In this document: positions 10,695-20,707 of the stretch, one piece after another
Layout: every line of letters begins with the position of its first letter
How positions within the stretch are numbered: position 1 is the first letter of the stretch
Assembly: GCA_040880585.1 (NCBI GenBank)
Contig: JBBDID010000037.1
Coordinates: forward strand, 1 to 64,000
Direction: 5' to 3'
Source: Paracrocinitomix sp040880585
GTDB lineage: Bacteria; Bacteroidota; Bacteroidia; Flavobacteriales_D; Crocinitomicaceae
DNA: 64,000 bases
The notes under the pieces: model-generated
What the model saw: only the letters and a program-made list of their open reading frames with translations
Database searches by the model: none
What the model was told of the DNA's origin: nothing
Made by a program: the position numbers and the translations under genes

Positions 10695-11501
10695 TTATTG
10701 ATTAAAGTGAATATTGAAGCTGTCTGCATCTTTAAAGGCCGGAAAGCGCTCATTGAGGTGTTCAATCACACTAGAATCCAACGTTAATATCTTAACCGAT
10801 TCTTTCTTTTCTGCAAATTGTTGTTGGATAGTACCCCATGGATCTACCAGCATACTATCACCAGAGTAACTGATATCATTACCATCCACACCAATTCTAT
10901 TGAGTCCTAAACAATAGGCTTGATTTTCAGCAGCTCTTGCCTGTAGCAGAATTTTCCATACCTGATTTCTTTTTTCGGGCCAGTTGGCGATATAAATACT
11001 TAAATCGTACTCTTTTTTACCGTCAATTGTACGATTACGCGAAAAAACAGGGAACCTTAGGTCATAACACACCTGCAATAAAATTCTCCAGCCGTTTAAG
11101 GTGTAGACCACTCTGCGCTTGCCTGCCGAATAATGTTTGTGTTCATCAGCCATACGAAACAGGTGTCGTTTATCATAATACACCTTTATTTGATTTTGAT
11201 CGACAATCAGGAAGCGGTTAAAAAATTGACCTTCTTCTTCAATGATGATTGATCCTCCTACTTCACAATCAAGATCCTGAGCTTTTTCTTTCATCCAACT
11301 AACGGTCGAACCATCCATTTTCTCTGCTAACTTCTTTGCATTCATGGTAAAACCGGTATTGAACATCTCGGGCAAAACCAACAAGTCTACCTGCTTTCCT
11401 TTCAGTTGTTTTTCAATAAGGCAATTAAAATGAGATAAATTTTTCTCTTTGTCCTCCCATTCCAGAGTAGTTTGTATGATGGCGACATTTAAATCCTGCA
11501 T
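10695..11501 (-). CDS. Omega-amidase-type nitrilase family hydrolase
   Basis: Carbon-nitrogen hydrolase of the nitrilase superfamily, 268 residues. The catalytic triad is visible as Glu45 (LPEMFNTGF), Lys111 (YDKRHLF) and Cys145 (VCYDLRFP). The MFNTGF and CYDLRFPVF stretches resemble E. coli YafV, an omega-amidase that hydrolyses alpha-ketoglutaramate or alpha-ketosuccinamate. Its start overlaps the end of the upstream transaminase gene by 13 bp, so the two are translated from one message. In this family pair the transaminase uses glutamine or methionine to regenerate an amino acid, and the amidase removes the keto-amide product. That pairing supports the omega-amidase call over a generic amidase. 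Cytoplasmic. Confidence 0.85.
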   Translation of the reverse strand: MQDLNVAIIQTTLEWEDKEKNLSHFNCLIEKQLKGKQVDLLVLPEMFNTGFTMNAKKLAEKMDGSTVSWMKEKAQDLDCEVGGSIIIEEEGQFFNRFLIVDQNQIKVYYDKRHLFRMADEHKHYSAGKRRVVYTLNGWRILLQVCYDLRFPVFSRNRTIDGKKEYDLSIYIANWPEKRNQVWKILLQARAAENQAYCLGLNRIGVDGNDISYSGDSMLVDPWGTIQQQFAEKKESVKILTLDSSVIEHLNERFPAFKDADSFNIHFNQ

Positions 11502-12658
11502 AATTGTTGCGTTGCTTTTGTTAATGTTTCATCTTCTTTTGCAAAACAAAATCGTATGACTTTATGGTCTGTCTGATCTTGATAAAAAACAGATACGGGA
11601 ATAGCTGCTACTTTGTACTGTTGCGTCAAATGTTTACAAAAATCCACATCATTTTCTGTAGAAATATCTGAATAATCAAACAAACAAAAATAGGTTCCCT
11701 CACAGTTTAAGGCTTTGAAACGGCTGTGTTTCATCCCTTCCAAAAATAGATCTCTTTTCTTTTTGTAGCCCTCGCTGACCTGCATCCAGGCTTGTTTTTC
11801 AGAAAGATAGATATTCAGAGCACTTTGCATGGTATTATTGACGCAAAATACGTTGAACTGATGCATTTTTCGTAATTCTTTTGTCAACAGTAAAGGCGCT
11901 ACACAATAACCAATTTTCCAGCCGGTGACATGAAACGTTTTTCCAAAACTGTAACAAACAAAACTTCTTTTTCTCAGTAACTCACTTTTGAGAACCGATT
12001 GATGTTCTCCTTCAAATTGGATGTGTTCATACACTTCATCACTTAAAATCAATAATTGCGGGTGTTGTTGAACTATTTTTTCCAGGGCAGTGATATCATT
12101 TTTTTGCCATACTGTTCCGGCCGGATTATGCGGATTATTGACGATTATCATTCGTGTTTTCTCAGTAATTGATGCACTCACCTCACTCCAATTGATCCGA
12201 TAATCCGGAAAAGTTAATTTTAAATGAATAGGAATCCCACCATGTAAACGAATGGAAGGAGCATAACAATCATAAGCGGGGTCAAACAGCACCACTTCAT
12301 CTCCTTTGTGAACAGATGCAGCAATTGCTGAGTAAATGGCTTGAGTTGCCCCGGCGTGTATGGTGATCTCCTCTTTGGGATCAACAGCTACCCCATGTTG
12401 AACAAAAATTTTCGCAGATAATTGTTCCCGTAAATCCATTCTCCCCGGCATAGGAGCATATTGGACTTGTTCATCTTTCAATGCCTTCTCTACAGCTGTT
12501 TTTAAATCCGAATCTATCGGAAAGTCAGGGAATCCCTGCGACAAATTAATGGCTCCTTGTTCTTTAGCTAAGGCAGACATTGTTGAAAAAATTGTAGTGC
12601 CAACATTCGGTAATTTAGAGGGGAAAAAACGTTCTTGCATAACAACAAATTTAATCAT
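11489..12658 (-). CDS. Methionine/glutamine-type PLP aminotransferase
   Basis: Fold-type I aminotransferase of the YbdL / kynurenine aminotransferase group, 389 residues. Motifs visible are NLSQGFPDF near 38-46, NNPHNPAG at 174-181, SDEVYEH at 206-212 and the PLP lysine Lys240 in SFGKTFHVTGWK. E. coli YbdL prefers methionine, and related enzymes accept glutamine, histidine and phenylalanine. The overlap with the omega-amidase gene suggests a keto-acid salvage or glutamine transaminase K-like step. The frame starts with MIKFVV, but an internal Met seven residues in (position 12640) aligns better with the family N-terminus and may be the true start. It is divergent from sufS, about 95 bp away. 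Confidence 0.88.
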   Translation of the reverse strand: MIKFVVMQERFFPSKLPNVGTTIFSTMSALAKEQGAINLSQGFPDFPIDSDLKTAVEKALKDEQVQYAPMPGRMDLREQLSAKIFVQHGVAVDPKEEITIHAGATQAIYSAIAASVHKGDEVVLFDPAYDCYAPSIRLHGGIPIHLKLTFPDYRINWSEVSASITEKTRMIIVNNPHNPAGTVWQKNDITALEKIVQQHPQLLILSDEVYEHIQFEGEHQSVLKSELLRKRSFVCYSFGKTFHVTGWKIGYCVAPLLLTKELRKMHQFNVFCVNNTMQSALNIYLSEKQAWMQVSEGYKKKRDLFLEGMKHSRFKALNCEGTYFCLFDYSDISTENDVDFCKHLTQQYKVAAIPVSVFYQDQTDHKVIRFCFAKEDETLTKATQQLCRI

Positions 12659-12753
12659 TTCAAGCTTCTTGTTTTGGATGAATTCGGATTTTATCTAGAA
12701 TGAGTCTAAATAAATCTGTTTTTTGTTAAAACTCTCCGTAAATTTGCAGTAGG

Positions 12754-13980
12754 ATGATGAAAGTAGGATTAGACATAGAAAAAATTAGGGCAGAATTTCC
12801 AACGCTTCGTCAGAAAATTGGAAACTACCCGCTGGTTTACTTTGACAACGGTGCCACTTCTCAAAAGCCACAGGTAGTTATTGACCGCATTAGCCGGTAT
12901 TATGAGCAAGAGAATGCGAATATTCACCGGGGCGTTCATCATTTGAGTCAAATCAGTACAGATAATTACGAAGCTGCAAGAAAAACCATTCAGACATTTA
13001 TCGGAGCCAAGCACGCCCATGAAGTTATTTTTACTTCAGGCACAACAGAAGGGATTAATTTGGTCGCTGAATCTTACGGAAAGTTACTTCAGCCCGGAGA
13101 TGAGATTATTATTACTGAAATGGAGCATCATTCAAACATTGTTCCCTGGCAGATGTTGGCAAAAGAACGCAATCTGCAATTAAAGTACATCCCTTTAAAT
13201 GATCAAGGTGAATTGAAGTGGGAAAAATTGGAAGGGATGCTGACCAATAAAACGAAGCTATTGGCTTTCACACATATTTCAAATTCACTGGGAACCATTA
13301 ATCCGGCTAAAGAAATAACAGCCATAGCCCATAAAAATGGTACTAAAGTGCTTTTGGATGCTGCGCAATCGCTCCAGCACACCAAAATAAATGTGCAAGA
13401 ATTAGACTGCGATTTCATGGTTTTTTCTGCTCACAAGGTTTTTGGGCCTACCGGAGCCGGTATTTTATATGGAAAAGAAGAGGTGCTTAATGAAATCCCC
13501 CCCTATAAAGGTGGAGGTGACATGATAAAATCGGTAAGTATGCAGCAAACCGAGTATAACATTCTTCCCTTTAAGTTTGAGGCAGGCACACCTAATATTA
13601 TTGGCGGAATAGCTATGGCTACGGCATTAGAGTGGTTGGATGAATTAGATTATGCAGCCATCATTGAACATGAAGCAGAATTACTACACTATGCTACTGA
13701 GCGGATCAAAGAGATCAAGGGAGTAACCATTTATGGTAATTCTGCTCAAAAAAGCAGTATTCTATCTTTTTTAATAGATGGTTTCCATCCTTATGATATC
13801 GGCACATTACTCAATCAACAGGGAATAGCAGTAAGAACCGGGCACCATTGTACCCAGCCTGTAATGGAATATTTCGGTATACCCGGAACAATTCGTGCCT
13901 CTTTCAGTTTATACAATACCAAAGAAGAAATTGATTTATTCATTACGGCTTTAAAAAAGGCGATAAACATGCTACAGTAA
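12754..13980 (+). CDS. sufS: Cysteine desulfurase SufS
   Basis: PLP-dependent group II cysteine desulfurase that releases sulfur from cysteine as a persulfide for iron-sulfur cluster assembly. The PLP lysine lies near residue 228 (FSAHKVFGPTG) and the persulfide-forming cysteine near 366 (RTGHHCTQP). Both positions and the 408-residue length agree with the family. It heads a tight cluster: the stop TAA overlaps the ATG of sufE by one base. Two ATG codons (12754, 12757) are possible starts. A TAAATTTG -7-like element at 12739-12746 lies very close to the start, and a TTTTG at 12721 is closer than usual for a -33 box. sufB, sufC and sufD are not in this window. Confidence 0.95.
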   Translation: MMKVGLDIEKIRAEFPTLRQKIGNYPLVYFDNGATSQKPQVVIDRISRYYEQENANIHRGVHHLSQISTDNYEAARKTIQTFIGAKHAHEVIFTSGTTEGINLVAESYGKLLQPGDEIIITEMEHHSNIVPWQMLAKERNLQLKYIPLNDQGELKWEKLEGMLTNKTKLLAFTHISNSLGTINPAKEITAIAHKNGTKVLLDAAQSLQHTKINVQELDCDFMVFSAHKVFGPTGAGILYGKEEVLNEIPPYKGGGDMIKSVSMQQTEYNILPFKFEAGTPNIIGGIAMATALEWLDELDYAAIIEHEAELLHYATERIKEIKGVTIYGNSAQKSSILSFLIDGFHPYDIGTLLNQQGIAVRTGHHCTQPVMEYFGIPGTIRASFSLYNTKEEIDLFITALKKAINMLQ

Positions 13981-14399
13981 TGTCAATTGAAGAAAAAGAA
14001 GCAGCCTTGATTGAAGATTTTTCTATCTATGACGATTGGATGGAAAAATATGAGTACCTCATTGAGTTAGGAAAGGATCTGCCATTAATAGAACCTTCTC
14101 TCAAGACAGATGAGCGACTTATAAAAGGATGCCAGAGTAAAGTTTGGATGAATGCCCGGATGGAAAATGGTAAAATAGTATATACTGCAGATGCAGATGC
14201 CATTATCGCAAAGGGAATTATTGCGTTGTTGGTTCATGTACTTTCTCATGAAACACCGCAAGACATTATTGACGCCAAACTCAATTTTATTAAAGAAATT
14301 GGATTACAAGAGCATCTATCCCCAAGCCGTTCAAACGGTTTAGTGGCTATGTTAAAACAAATGAAATTAGATGCCCTTGCTTTAAATGCAACATTATGA
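13980..14399 (+). CDS. sufE: Cysteine desulfuration protein SufE
   Basis: Sulfur acceptor that takes persulfide sulfur from SufS and passes it to the SufBCD scaffold. The acceptor cysteine is Cys51 in IKGCQSKVWM, at the position expected from E. coli SufE. The length of 139 residues is normal. The gene overlaps sufS by one base and the next gene by four bases (ATGA), so the three are translationally coupled. Confidence 0.95.
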   Translation: MSIEEKEAALIEDFSIYDDWMEKYEYLIELGKDLPLIEPSLKTDERLIKGCQSKVWMNARMENGKIVYTADADAIIAKGIIALLVHVLSHETPQDIIDAKLNFIKEIGLQEHLSPSRSNGLVAMLKQMKLDALALNATL

Positions 14400-14740
14400 T
14401 CTTATCAAATAAAGGCGATTTAGACAAAAAAGCGATCAAACAACTGGAAGAAAACATTATTTCAGCCTTAAAAGAAATTTATGATCCGGAAATTCCGGTG
14501 GATATTTTTGAGTTGGGTTTGATCTACGAAGTAAAGATCAAAAAAGACGGTTTTGTTGAAATAGAAATGACCTTAACCTCACCAAACTGTCCGGTTGCAG
14601 AATCACTTCCGGTAGATGTCAAAAACAAAGTGGAAAGCGTTAAAGATGTTGCCGAAGCAAAAGTAAACATTGTCTTTGATCCTCCCTGGGACAAAGATAT
14701 GATGAGCGAAGAAGCGCAACTGGAACTTGGTTTTCTATAA
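14396..14740 (+). CDS. SufT-like DUF59/MIP18 iron-sulfur assembly factor
   Basis: Small DUF59 (MIP18 family) protein of 114 residues. It carries DPEIPVDIFELGLIYEV and MTLTSPNCPVAE, the latter with the conserved cysteine near residue 65. Relatives (SufT, PaaD-like proteins, eukaryotic Cia2) assist maturation of [4Fe-4S] proteins. Its overlap with sufE supports this role here. It lacks the extra N-terminal part of the longer SufT form, so the gene symbol is left open. Confidence 0.88.
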   Translation: MILSNKGDLDKKAIKQLEENIISALKEIYDPEIPVDIFELGLIYEVKIKKDGFVEIEMTLTSPNCPVAESLPVDVKNKVESVKDVAEAKVNIVFDPPWDKDMMSEEAQLELGFL

Positions 14741-14782
14741 ATTTTCTCCCAACCTTTTCTTTACCTTATCGTTTAAATAATT

Positions 14783-15250
14783 ATGAAACAATTTATTATA
14801 TTGGCTTTTATAGCTATCACTGCACACAGCTCTTCAGCTCAAGACACAGATACAGATACGACTTTTTGGAAGTTTGCCAAAGATTTTGAGGTGGACGAAA
14901 AAGGCACTTTAAAACAAGATTGGGGAAGAGAAGTGGTGACTTATTTGGGGACTATCAATTGGAGAAGTGCCGGAGGAAAAACACTTCAAATCCGAATTTT
15001 AACATCATACCGACAGATTACCCAAGCTAATGGATTCAATGATCAAAGTTTGATAGCCCTGGTGAAAACCAATCATCAACTGATCAAAGCCTACGATATG
15101 GTGAGTCGGCAAAACCTACCGGTTCGGATTGAAAATAATGAGCTTGTCTATAAAGCAAACAAAGCAGAGATAACCTCTGCTTTGCCTGCTAAATTTTCAG
15201 CACGATTCTGTGTGAAAGATTTGAATTGTTTTACAGAGATTAATCCCTGA
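14783..15250 (+). CDS. Secreted small protein of unknown function (155 aa)
   Basis: I do not recognise this family. The product has a signal peptide (cleavage after SSSAQ, about residue 20) followed by about 135 residues with mixed beta/helix character and a pair of C-terminal cysteines (FCVKDLNC). It lies 42 bp after the sufT-like gene and may be read from the same message, although a periplasmic protein has no evident part in cluster assembly. Its 3' end overlaps the convergent PKD/SprB-repeat gene by 11 bp. Confidence 0.7.
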   Translation: MKQFIILAFIAITAHSSSAQDTDTDTTFWKFAKDFEVDEKGTLKQDWGREVVTYLGTINWRSAGGKTLQIRILTSYRQITQANGFNDQSLIALVKTNHQLIKAYDMVSRQNLPVRIENNELVYKANKAEITSALPAKFSARFCVKDLNCFTEINP

Positions 15251-18200
15251 TCACTTTTCCGTTTATCAGTCCATTTTCTGTCATCAACTGAACGGAGTAA
15301 ACACCTCTTTCAAACTGTGTCATATCAATGCTTAGTGTGTTTTGTCCCTTTACACTGTTTGAATACACCAATTTACCTGAAATATCATACAGCCTTACTT
15401 CGCTGATTTCTTCAGTATATTGAATTCTAACAATTCCGTTTGTTGGGTTTGGATAAATAGTAAGTTGGTACATTTCTTCATTCATTCCCACATCATTACT
15501 ACCATTACTTGGCATATTGACTCCTTCTGTATTGGATCGTGATGAATTATAATCGGTCGCTTTAAGTGCCGTACAGGTAGAAGGGGTCTGAATAGAAATC
15601 ATATACACCAGGCTACTGTCACCCGGAGGAGTTTGATCCGTATATGAGATGGCATTAGATGCAACAGAATCAATCACCTGCCAGCCCGTAGTAGGATGCC
15701 ATCTGTTAATATAATAGGTAGGATAGGCAAAGCCTTCATAATGATCCCATATTAGATTAATTTCACCGGCAATTCCTTTATTGGATGTCAGGTGAATCGT
15801 TTTATGGTGATCTGAAACATCTCCTTCATTCCCACAGTCATCTACTGCCGATACTTTATATCTCCAGGATCGGATTGACGGATCTGAGAGGTGATCAAAA
15901 TAGTGGCTCAAGTTATCTGCGTCCTGATTTCCTATTAAGTAATACAAACCGGCTTCAGAACTTTCTTTATAGATGTTATAAGAATCAATTCCGGGATCAT
16001 TGTCTGGAACCCAAACTACTATATTAGCTCCAGTTAAGGTGTCCACATCTACCATGCAAACGTCGATTTGATTCGGTTCAGCATTTTCAACTGAAAAAGT
16101 AGCATAAGAAGAACATCCGTTCACCCCTTCTATTTCAATGTCATACTCTCCCGGAAGTACATCCGTGAGGTCTTCGTTAGACGAACCATCTGACCAGTCA
16201 TAAGTAAAAGGTTGTTGCCCACCTATCGTACTAATATACACTGCACTTAAATTTCCATTACAACTTCCTGTAAGAACTGAGTCAGTCACAATAATCGGCC
16301 CTCCTTTTTCATTGATAGAAAAATCTTTTTCCAGTAAGCAAGTGTTTCCATCTATCACCAAAAGCGTGTATAAGCCGGGAGCAAGCCCACCCGTTTGATT
16401 AGAAGGACCGGTAGCGTTTGGCCAAACATAATTATACGGACCTGTTCCATTATTTACCGTAGCCGTTGCGCTTCCGTTATTCATTCCACAATCTGCTCTT
16501 TTTGGAATGACTGAAACTGTTGCTTCTTGCGGTTGATTCACTTCAATACTTTCAACAGCGAAACATCCGTTAGCGTCCGTCACAAATATTTCATACGGCC
16601 CGGCTTGTAATCCAAAAATATCCTCTGTCTGATCTCCATTTGACCATAAAATAGTATATGGTGGTTGCCCTCCTAAGAGAGAGACAGAAATACTACCATT
16701 CTTTTTTCCATAACAATCCACGTCAACTACATTGTCTACCAAAATGGTCACTCCTTCTTCGTCACTTACAGTCGCTATCCCTTCATTTGAGCAATCATTT
16801 AAATCTGTCACTGTTACCACATAAATCCCGGATGAAAGGCTATCTGCGATTACACCTACATCCCCATTTGTCCATGAATATTCATAGGGTGAAATACCTC
16901 CAGAAGCCGATACAATCGCCATACCGTTATTTTCTCCACAATTGGACTCTGTGACGGTATTGGTGGTTACCTTTATGGCAGAAGGAGGAATCGTAATGTC
17001 TTCGTCTGAATTATCCGTATTACCACAAGCGTTTACCAAAGTCAGAGTTACTGTATAAGTTCCCGCATTATTATAAGTATGGTATACCGGAGAAAAAGAC
17101 TCATAGGTAACTAATTGTCCTGAACCATCTCCAAAATCCCAGAGATAGGTTCCCCCACCAAAAGCCATAAATTCAATCGGCAATCCCTGACAAGTTGCCT
17201 GCCCTTCATTGTATAAAAGTTCAACATTTGCGTTCACACTACTGCCCGGCCCTCCAATGTTCATTTGTACCGAATCTGTTACACTGTTGCCACAGGCATT
17301 TGTGATTGTATAAGAAGCCCAGTAAGTTCCCGGGTTCGAATAAATATGGCTGGCTACATCCACCGTTGCTATTCCCTGTACCAGTACTTGTTGAATATCT
17401 GAAGATGTGGTTCCGTCTCCAAAATCCCACACAATATCCCCGGCACCTGTTGGAACCAGAATAAAAGAAAGTTCATCTCCCACACATCCATCTGTTGTCA
17501 CAAAAGCTTGATAATCATTTACAGATGGTACATAACTGTCAGATACAACAATCGTATCGTAGGCTGTTGAGTCATTTCCACAAGTGTTGGTTACTGTTAA
17601 AGAAATCGGATATACACCCAGATTGTCATAGGTGTGAGACACTGCATAAGTTGTTGCTGTGTTGCCGTCCCCAAAATCCCATAAATAATCATACCCTTCA
17701 TCTCCATCATCAGATTGCATAAATACTGAATTACCCAAACAAACTGTATCCACCTGCATATAGATAAATGCATCATCCATTGGAAGGTTGTCTTGTATAC
17801 TTACACTCACAGATATAGTTCCCTGAGAACCACAACCATTTTCTATGAATACAGTAGCCGTATAATTCCCTGTAGCATTATAAATGTGATCAATTTCCCG
17901 ACCTGTACCTTCAGTTCCATCTCCAAAATCCCATAAATAATTGGCGTATCCACTTGCTGCATAAAACTCCACTTCAGATCCCGGGCAAGCCGGATTTGGA
18001 TAAGCATCTGCATAAAGAGAGTATGGATCAATGGGTAGATTGTTTTGAACATATATTGTATCTACGACAGTAGCAGAGTTCCCACACTCATTTTGAATCG
18101 TTGCAACAACTTCATACACCCCAACATTATTATAACTATGTTCTCCATGGCTGGAAGATCCTGTTCCGTCACCATAGTCAATATAAAAATCATATTCATC

Positions 18201-19325
18201 ATTTGCATCAATATACACCTCATCTCCCGGACAAATGGTGTTGTCACTGATATATAAATTAGGGTTATTTACCGGTGCATTTGGAGAGACGACAATTTGA
18301 GTAGTTGTATCAAACGTATTTCCGCAATCATTGGTGATGGTAAGACTTACTGTATAAATACCCGTACTATTCAGAGTATAGTTAATATTTGATCCTTCAA
18401 CTATTGGATTTCCATCTGCAAAATCCCATTCATATAATATCCCGTTAGAAGAGTTTGCCTGAATATTAAATTCTTCTCCGGGACAAACGGTATCTACTTC
18501 CAAAATATAAGGGTTGAGTACAGGAGTGGAATTGTCTACTGAAATCACTTCTGATAAAGTCGTATCCACGCCACAGCCATTTGTCAAAGTAAGATCTACA
18601 TTGTAAGAACCAGTAGGGGCATACGAAAAATAAACATTTGACTGATTATCGGTGTTTCCATTCCCAAAATCCCAGAATATTGCCTGATAATTATCACTTG
18701 TCCAACCTTGAATTTCCTGATTTGGGCAAGCAGAAGTAACACTAAGTCCCATATAAGGGTTTCCACCAAAATGAACATTAGAATTACTAACTACAATGGT
18801 GTCCTGTACAGTGTAAGAACCACAAGATTGTGTATCAAATGTAACAGAAGGATAATAGGTTCCTGCGGTTGTATAAATGTGCTGAGCATAATCGTAACCC
18901 GATTCTATTGTACCATCACCAAAATCCCACACATAATTTGAAGAGCCCGGCACATATACCCACATGCTCATCATGTCATTGGGACATACCGACTCTGTAC
19001 TCATACTAATATTTTCAGGAGCACCAATCACTTCAATATAAAGGTTATAGTTTCCCAAATAAGTATAACTTGCGTCAAAAGCATACATATCCACATAATA
19101 TTGACCGGCGGTGGTAAATACATGTGAGGGATGTGTCACATCAGTGACTGAGGAGCCATCTCCAAAATACCAGTCAAAATGTACACCACTGGTGCTTGTA
19201 TTAGTAAAGCTTACCGATAAAGGACTACAGCCCGAAGTGGTGGAAGCAGTAAAAGAAATCTGTGCGTTTACCGAAGTGCTTACACATATAGCAATTACGC
19301 TCAAAGTAAGTAAAAATCTATTCAT
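15240..19325 (-). CDS. PKD- and SprB-repeat T9SS surface protein
   Basis: Large surface protein of 1361 residues. After a signal peptide (about 1-21) come nine PKD-type beta domains. Each is marked by a WDFGDG-like motif (one reads WYFGDG, one YIDYGDG, one EWDFADG) and ends in HxY. Four SprB-type repeats follow (pattern: C near the start, GG-xPYxxxW in the middle, L-xxGxY and GC at the end). A fibronectin III-like module and a C-terminal T9SS type A domain (TIYPNPTNG, GVYSVQL) complete it. SprB of Flavobacterium johnsoniae is a gliding adhesin built of such repeats, but this protein is much shorter, so adhesion or matrix binding is an inference. The PKD repeats are diverged from one another, not recent copies. 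Confidence 0.9.
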   Translation of the reverse strand: MNRFLLTLSVIAICVSTSVNAQISFTASTTSGCSPLSVSFTNTSTSGVHFDWYFGDGSSVTDVTHPSHVFTTAGQYYVDMYAFDASYTYLGNYNLYIEVIGAPENISMSTESVCPNDMMSMWVYVPGSSNYVWDFGDGTIESGYDYAQHIYTTAGTYYPSVTFDTQSCGSYTVQDTIVVSNSNVHFGGNPYMGLSVTSACPNQEIQGWTSDNYQAIFWDFGNGNTDNQSNVYFSYAPTGSYNVDLTLTNGCGVDTTLSEVISVDNSTPVLNPYILEVDTVCPGEEFNIQANSSNGILYEWDFADGNPIVEGSNINYTLNSTGIYTVSLTITNDCGNTFDTTTQIVVSPNAPVNNPNLYISDNTICPGDEVYIDANDEYDFYIDYGDGTGSSSHGEHSYNNVGVYEVVATIQNECGNSATVVDTIYVQNNLPIDPYSLYADAYPNPACPGSEVEFYAASGYANYLWDFGDGTEGTGREIDHIYNATGNYTATVFIENGCGSQGTISVSVSIQDNLPMDDAFIYMQVDTVCLGNSVFMQSDDGDEGYDYLWDFGDGNTATTYAVSHTYDNLGVYPISLTVTNTCGNDSTAYDTIVVSDSYVPSVNDYQAFVTTDGCVGDELSFILVPTGAGDIVWDFGDGTTSSDIQQVLVQGIATVDVASHIYSNPGTYWASYTITNACGNSVTDSVQMNIGGPGSSVNANVELLYNEGQATCQGLPIEFMAFGGGTYLWDFGDGSGQLVTYESFSPVYHTYNNAGTYTVTLTLVNACGNTDNSDEDITIPPSAIKVTTNTVTESNCGENNGMAIVSASGGISPYEYSWTNGDVGVIADSLSSGIYVVTVTDLNDCSNEGIATVSDEEGVTILVDNVVDVDCYGKKNGSISVSLLGGQPPYTILWSNGDQTEDIFGLQAGPYEIFVTDANGCFAVESIEVNQPQEATVSVIPKRADCGMNNGSATATVNNGTGPYNYVWPNATGPSNQTGGLAPGLYTLLVIDGNTCLLEKDFSINEKGGPIIVTDSVLTGSCNGNLSAVYISTIGGQQPFTYDWSDGSSNEDLTDVLPGEYDIEIEGVNGCSSYATFSVENAEPNQIDVCMVDVDTLTGANIVVWVPDNDPGIDSYNIYKESSEAGLYYLIGNQDADNLSHYFDHLSDPSIRSWRYKVSAVDDCGNEGDVSDHHKTIHLTSNKGIAGEINLIWDHYEGFAYPTYYINRWHPTTGWQVIDSVASNAISYTDQTPPGDSSLVYMISIQTPSTCTALKATDYNSSRSNTEGVNMPSNGSNDVGMNEEMYQLTIYPNPTNGIVRIQYTEEISEVRLYDISGKLVYSNSVKGQNTLSIDMTQFERGVYSVQLMTENGLINGKVIRD

Positions 19326-19432
19326 AGGTCAAATTATTTCAGAATTAAGATCGCTAAGTTAAAAAAAAGAAAAACCAAAGTCCAAAAAAAGGTGATAAGC
19401 ATTTAACACAAATGATTGATTATTAACTCCCC

Positions 19433-20185
19433 CTATCTTGTAAGGACTATGTAATCTTGTAAGAGTGTTTTCAGAAAAGTGAGTTTTTTTTGAGGTACTT
19501 CAGGTAAGTTTAATTCTTCTGCCGCTTTTGCAGCAAGTTCCCGAATCAACTCTTTATGGGGCTCATTGGGGTATTTTTTCACCCTGCTAATGGCATTTTT
19601 GATCAGAATCATATCTTCATCAGTAAACTTTGAAACCGCCAAATAGGTGGGTTCATGTTTGGTGCGGTCTTTAATGTTTAAAATATCACGGATACTGTAT
19701 ACTTGATCGGGTTTGTTTTTGACAACAGCCGTTTGTGCCAACATATCACCTAACCGCTGGCCTTTTTCTGTAGTGGAGATAAAAAGAGCTGCAATTGCTC
19801 CGGCCGAAAACCAAAAATCGATCAAATTAAACGCCCAACGCATAGCATAATCATTCAGGGATGCATTTTCACCATTTAGTTTAACGACACGAATACCCAA
19901 TGCTAGTTTACCTACAGTTTGTCCTTTCAATAAATATTCAAATAATATCGTATAAAAGATGACCGGTATTTGAAATACAAACCACATGAGCCAAAACATG
20001 GTTCCCGGACTTCGACCCCAACTGAAAGAAGAAGCAAAAACTGCTAAAAGTATCCAGCTTGCCAAAAAAATGTATACGGTTATTACCAATAGATCCAGAA
20101 ATTTTGCAACTCCGCGATTCATAACAGAGGCAGCCTCATAGTCAATGGCAATATTATGTGCCGTAATAATGTCAACTTTTTTCAT
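19433..20185 (-). CDS. RDD family membrane protein
   Basis: Membrane protein of 250 residues with three or four hydrophobic helices in the first 150 residues (near 30-50, 65-95 and 130-150). The RDD-type start reads MNRGVAKFLDLLV and TVGKLALGIRVV links the helices, as in the family. A cytoplasmic tail of about 80 residues follows. RDD proteins are poorly characterised, and some have been linked to sodium or osmolyte transport. In Bacteroidota the gene often stands beside a SpoIIM-like (DUF95) gene, but not here. It is divergent from the acidic protein at 20331. Confidence 0.82.
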   Translation of the reverse strand: MKKVDIITAHNIAIDYEAASVMNRGVAKFLDLLVITVYIFLASWILLAVFASSFSWGRSPGTMFWLMWFVFQIPVIFYTILFEYLLKGQTVGKLALGIRVVKLNGENASLNDYAMRWAFNLIDFWFSAGAIAALFISTTEKGQRLGDMLAQTAVVKNKPDQVYSIRDILNIKDRTKHEPTYLAVSKFTDEDMILIKNAISRVKKYPNEPHKELIRELAAKAAEELNLPEVPQKKLTFLKTLLQDYIVLTR

Positions 20186-20330
20186 ACTTGCTTAACTCTG
20201 ACTGTGACTACTCCTATCCTCTTCTTTTTCGCTTCGAAAAGTACAAATTTTTGACGAATCTTGTTGTTCGGTGAGAATTATAGCTGTGATATTGCTGAGA
20301 ATATTTATTTTTGGTGAAAATTTGAAAATA

Positions 20331-20690
20331 ATGCAACAAGAGAAGTCAAACAAAAAAATAGATAAGCTGATCAAAGATCTGGAAAAGAAATTTGAAGCAG
20401 ATAAGATCATAAAAGCGCTAATGGATTTAAGAGAAGACGCACTTGAGGATGAAGATCCTTTGTTGGCAAAAGTGTTGCGTTTAGCTGCTGAATACATTAA
20501 AGAAGAGGAGTGTTTTGATCATACCGTTGAAAAAGAAGAAGACGAAGAGGGAGAAGAGTATTTGTTAGAGCCCGGTACTGATGCTGAAAACTTAACCTAC
20601 TTACTACAGTTGATCAAGAAATCAGAAAACAGATTTAACCGTGAGGAAATTAAGGAAATGCGTACTTTTCTTAAGCTGAAATTATACTAG
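20331..20690 (+). CDS. Acidic helical protein of unknown function (119 aa)
   Basis: Unrecognised cytoplasmic protein, strongly charged, mainly helical, with an acidic block (EKEEDEEGEEY) in the middle. The reading frame is open 20 codons further up (20271). That extension is hydrophobic and unlike the rest, so I place the start at the ATG at 20331, which gives MQQEKSNKKIDKLIKDLEKKF. A terminator follows 20 bp after the stop, which supports a genuine gene. Confidence 0.65.
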   Translation: MQQEKSNKKIDKLIKDLEKKFEADKIIKALMDLREDALEDEDPLLAKVLRLAAEYIKEEECFDHTVEKEEDEEGEEYLLEPGTDAENLTYLLQLIKKSENRFNREEIKEMRTFLKLKLY

Positions 20691-20707
20691 CACGATTGTA
20701 TTGATAG

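Noticed and set aside
20271..20330. N-terminal hydrophobic extension of the acidic protein at 20331
   Set aside because: Twenty hydrophobic codons are unlike the rest, and the frame continues from non-coding sequence. The ATG at 20331 is better.
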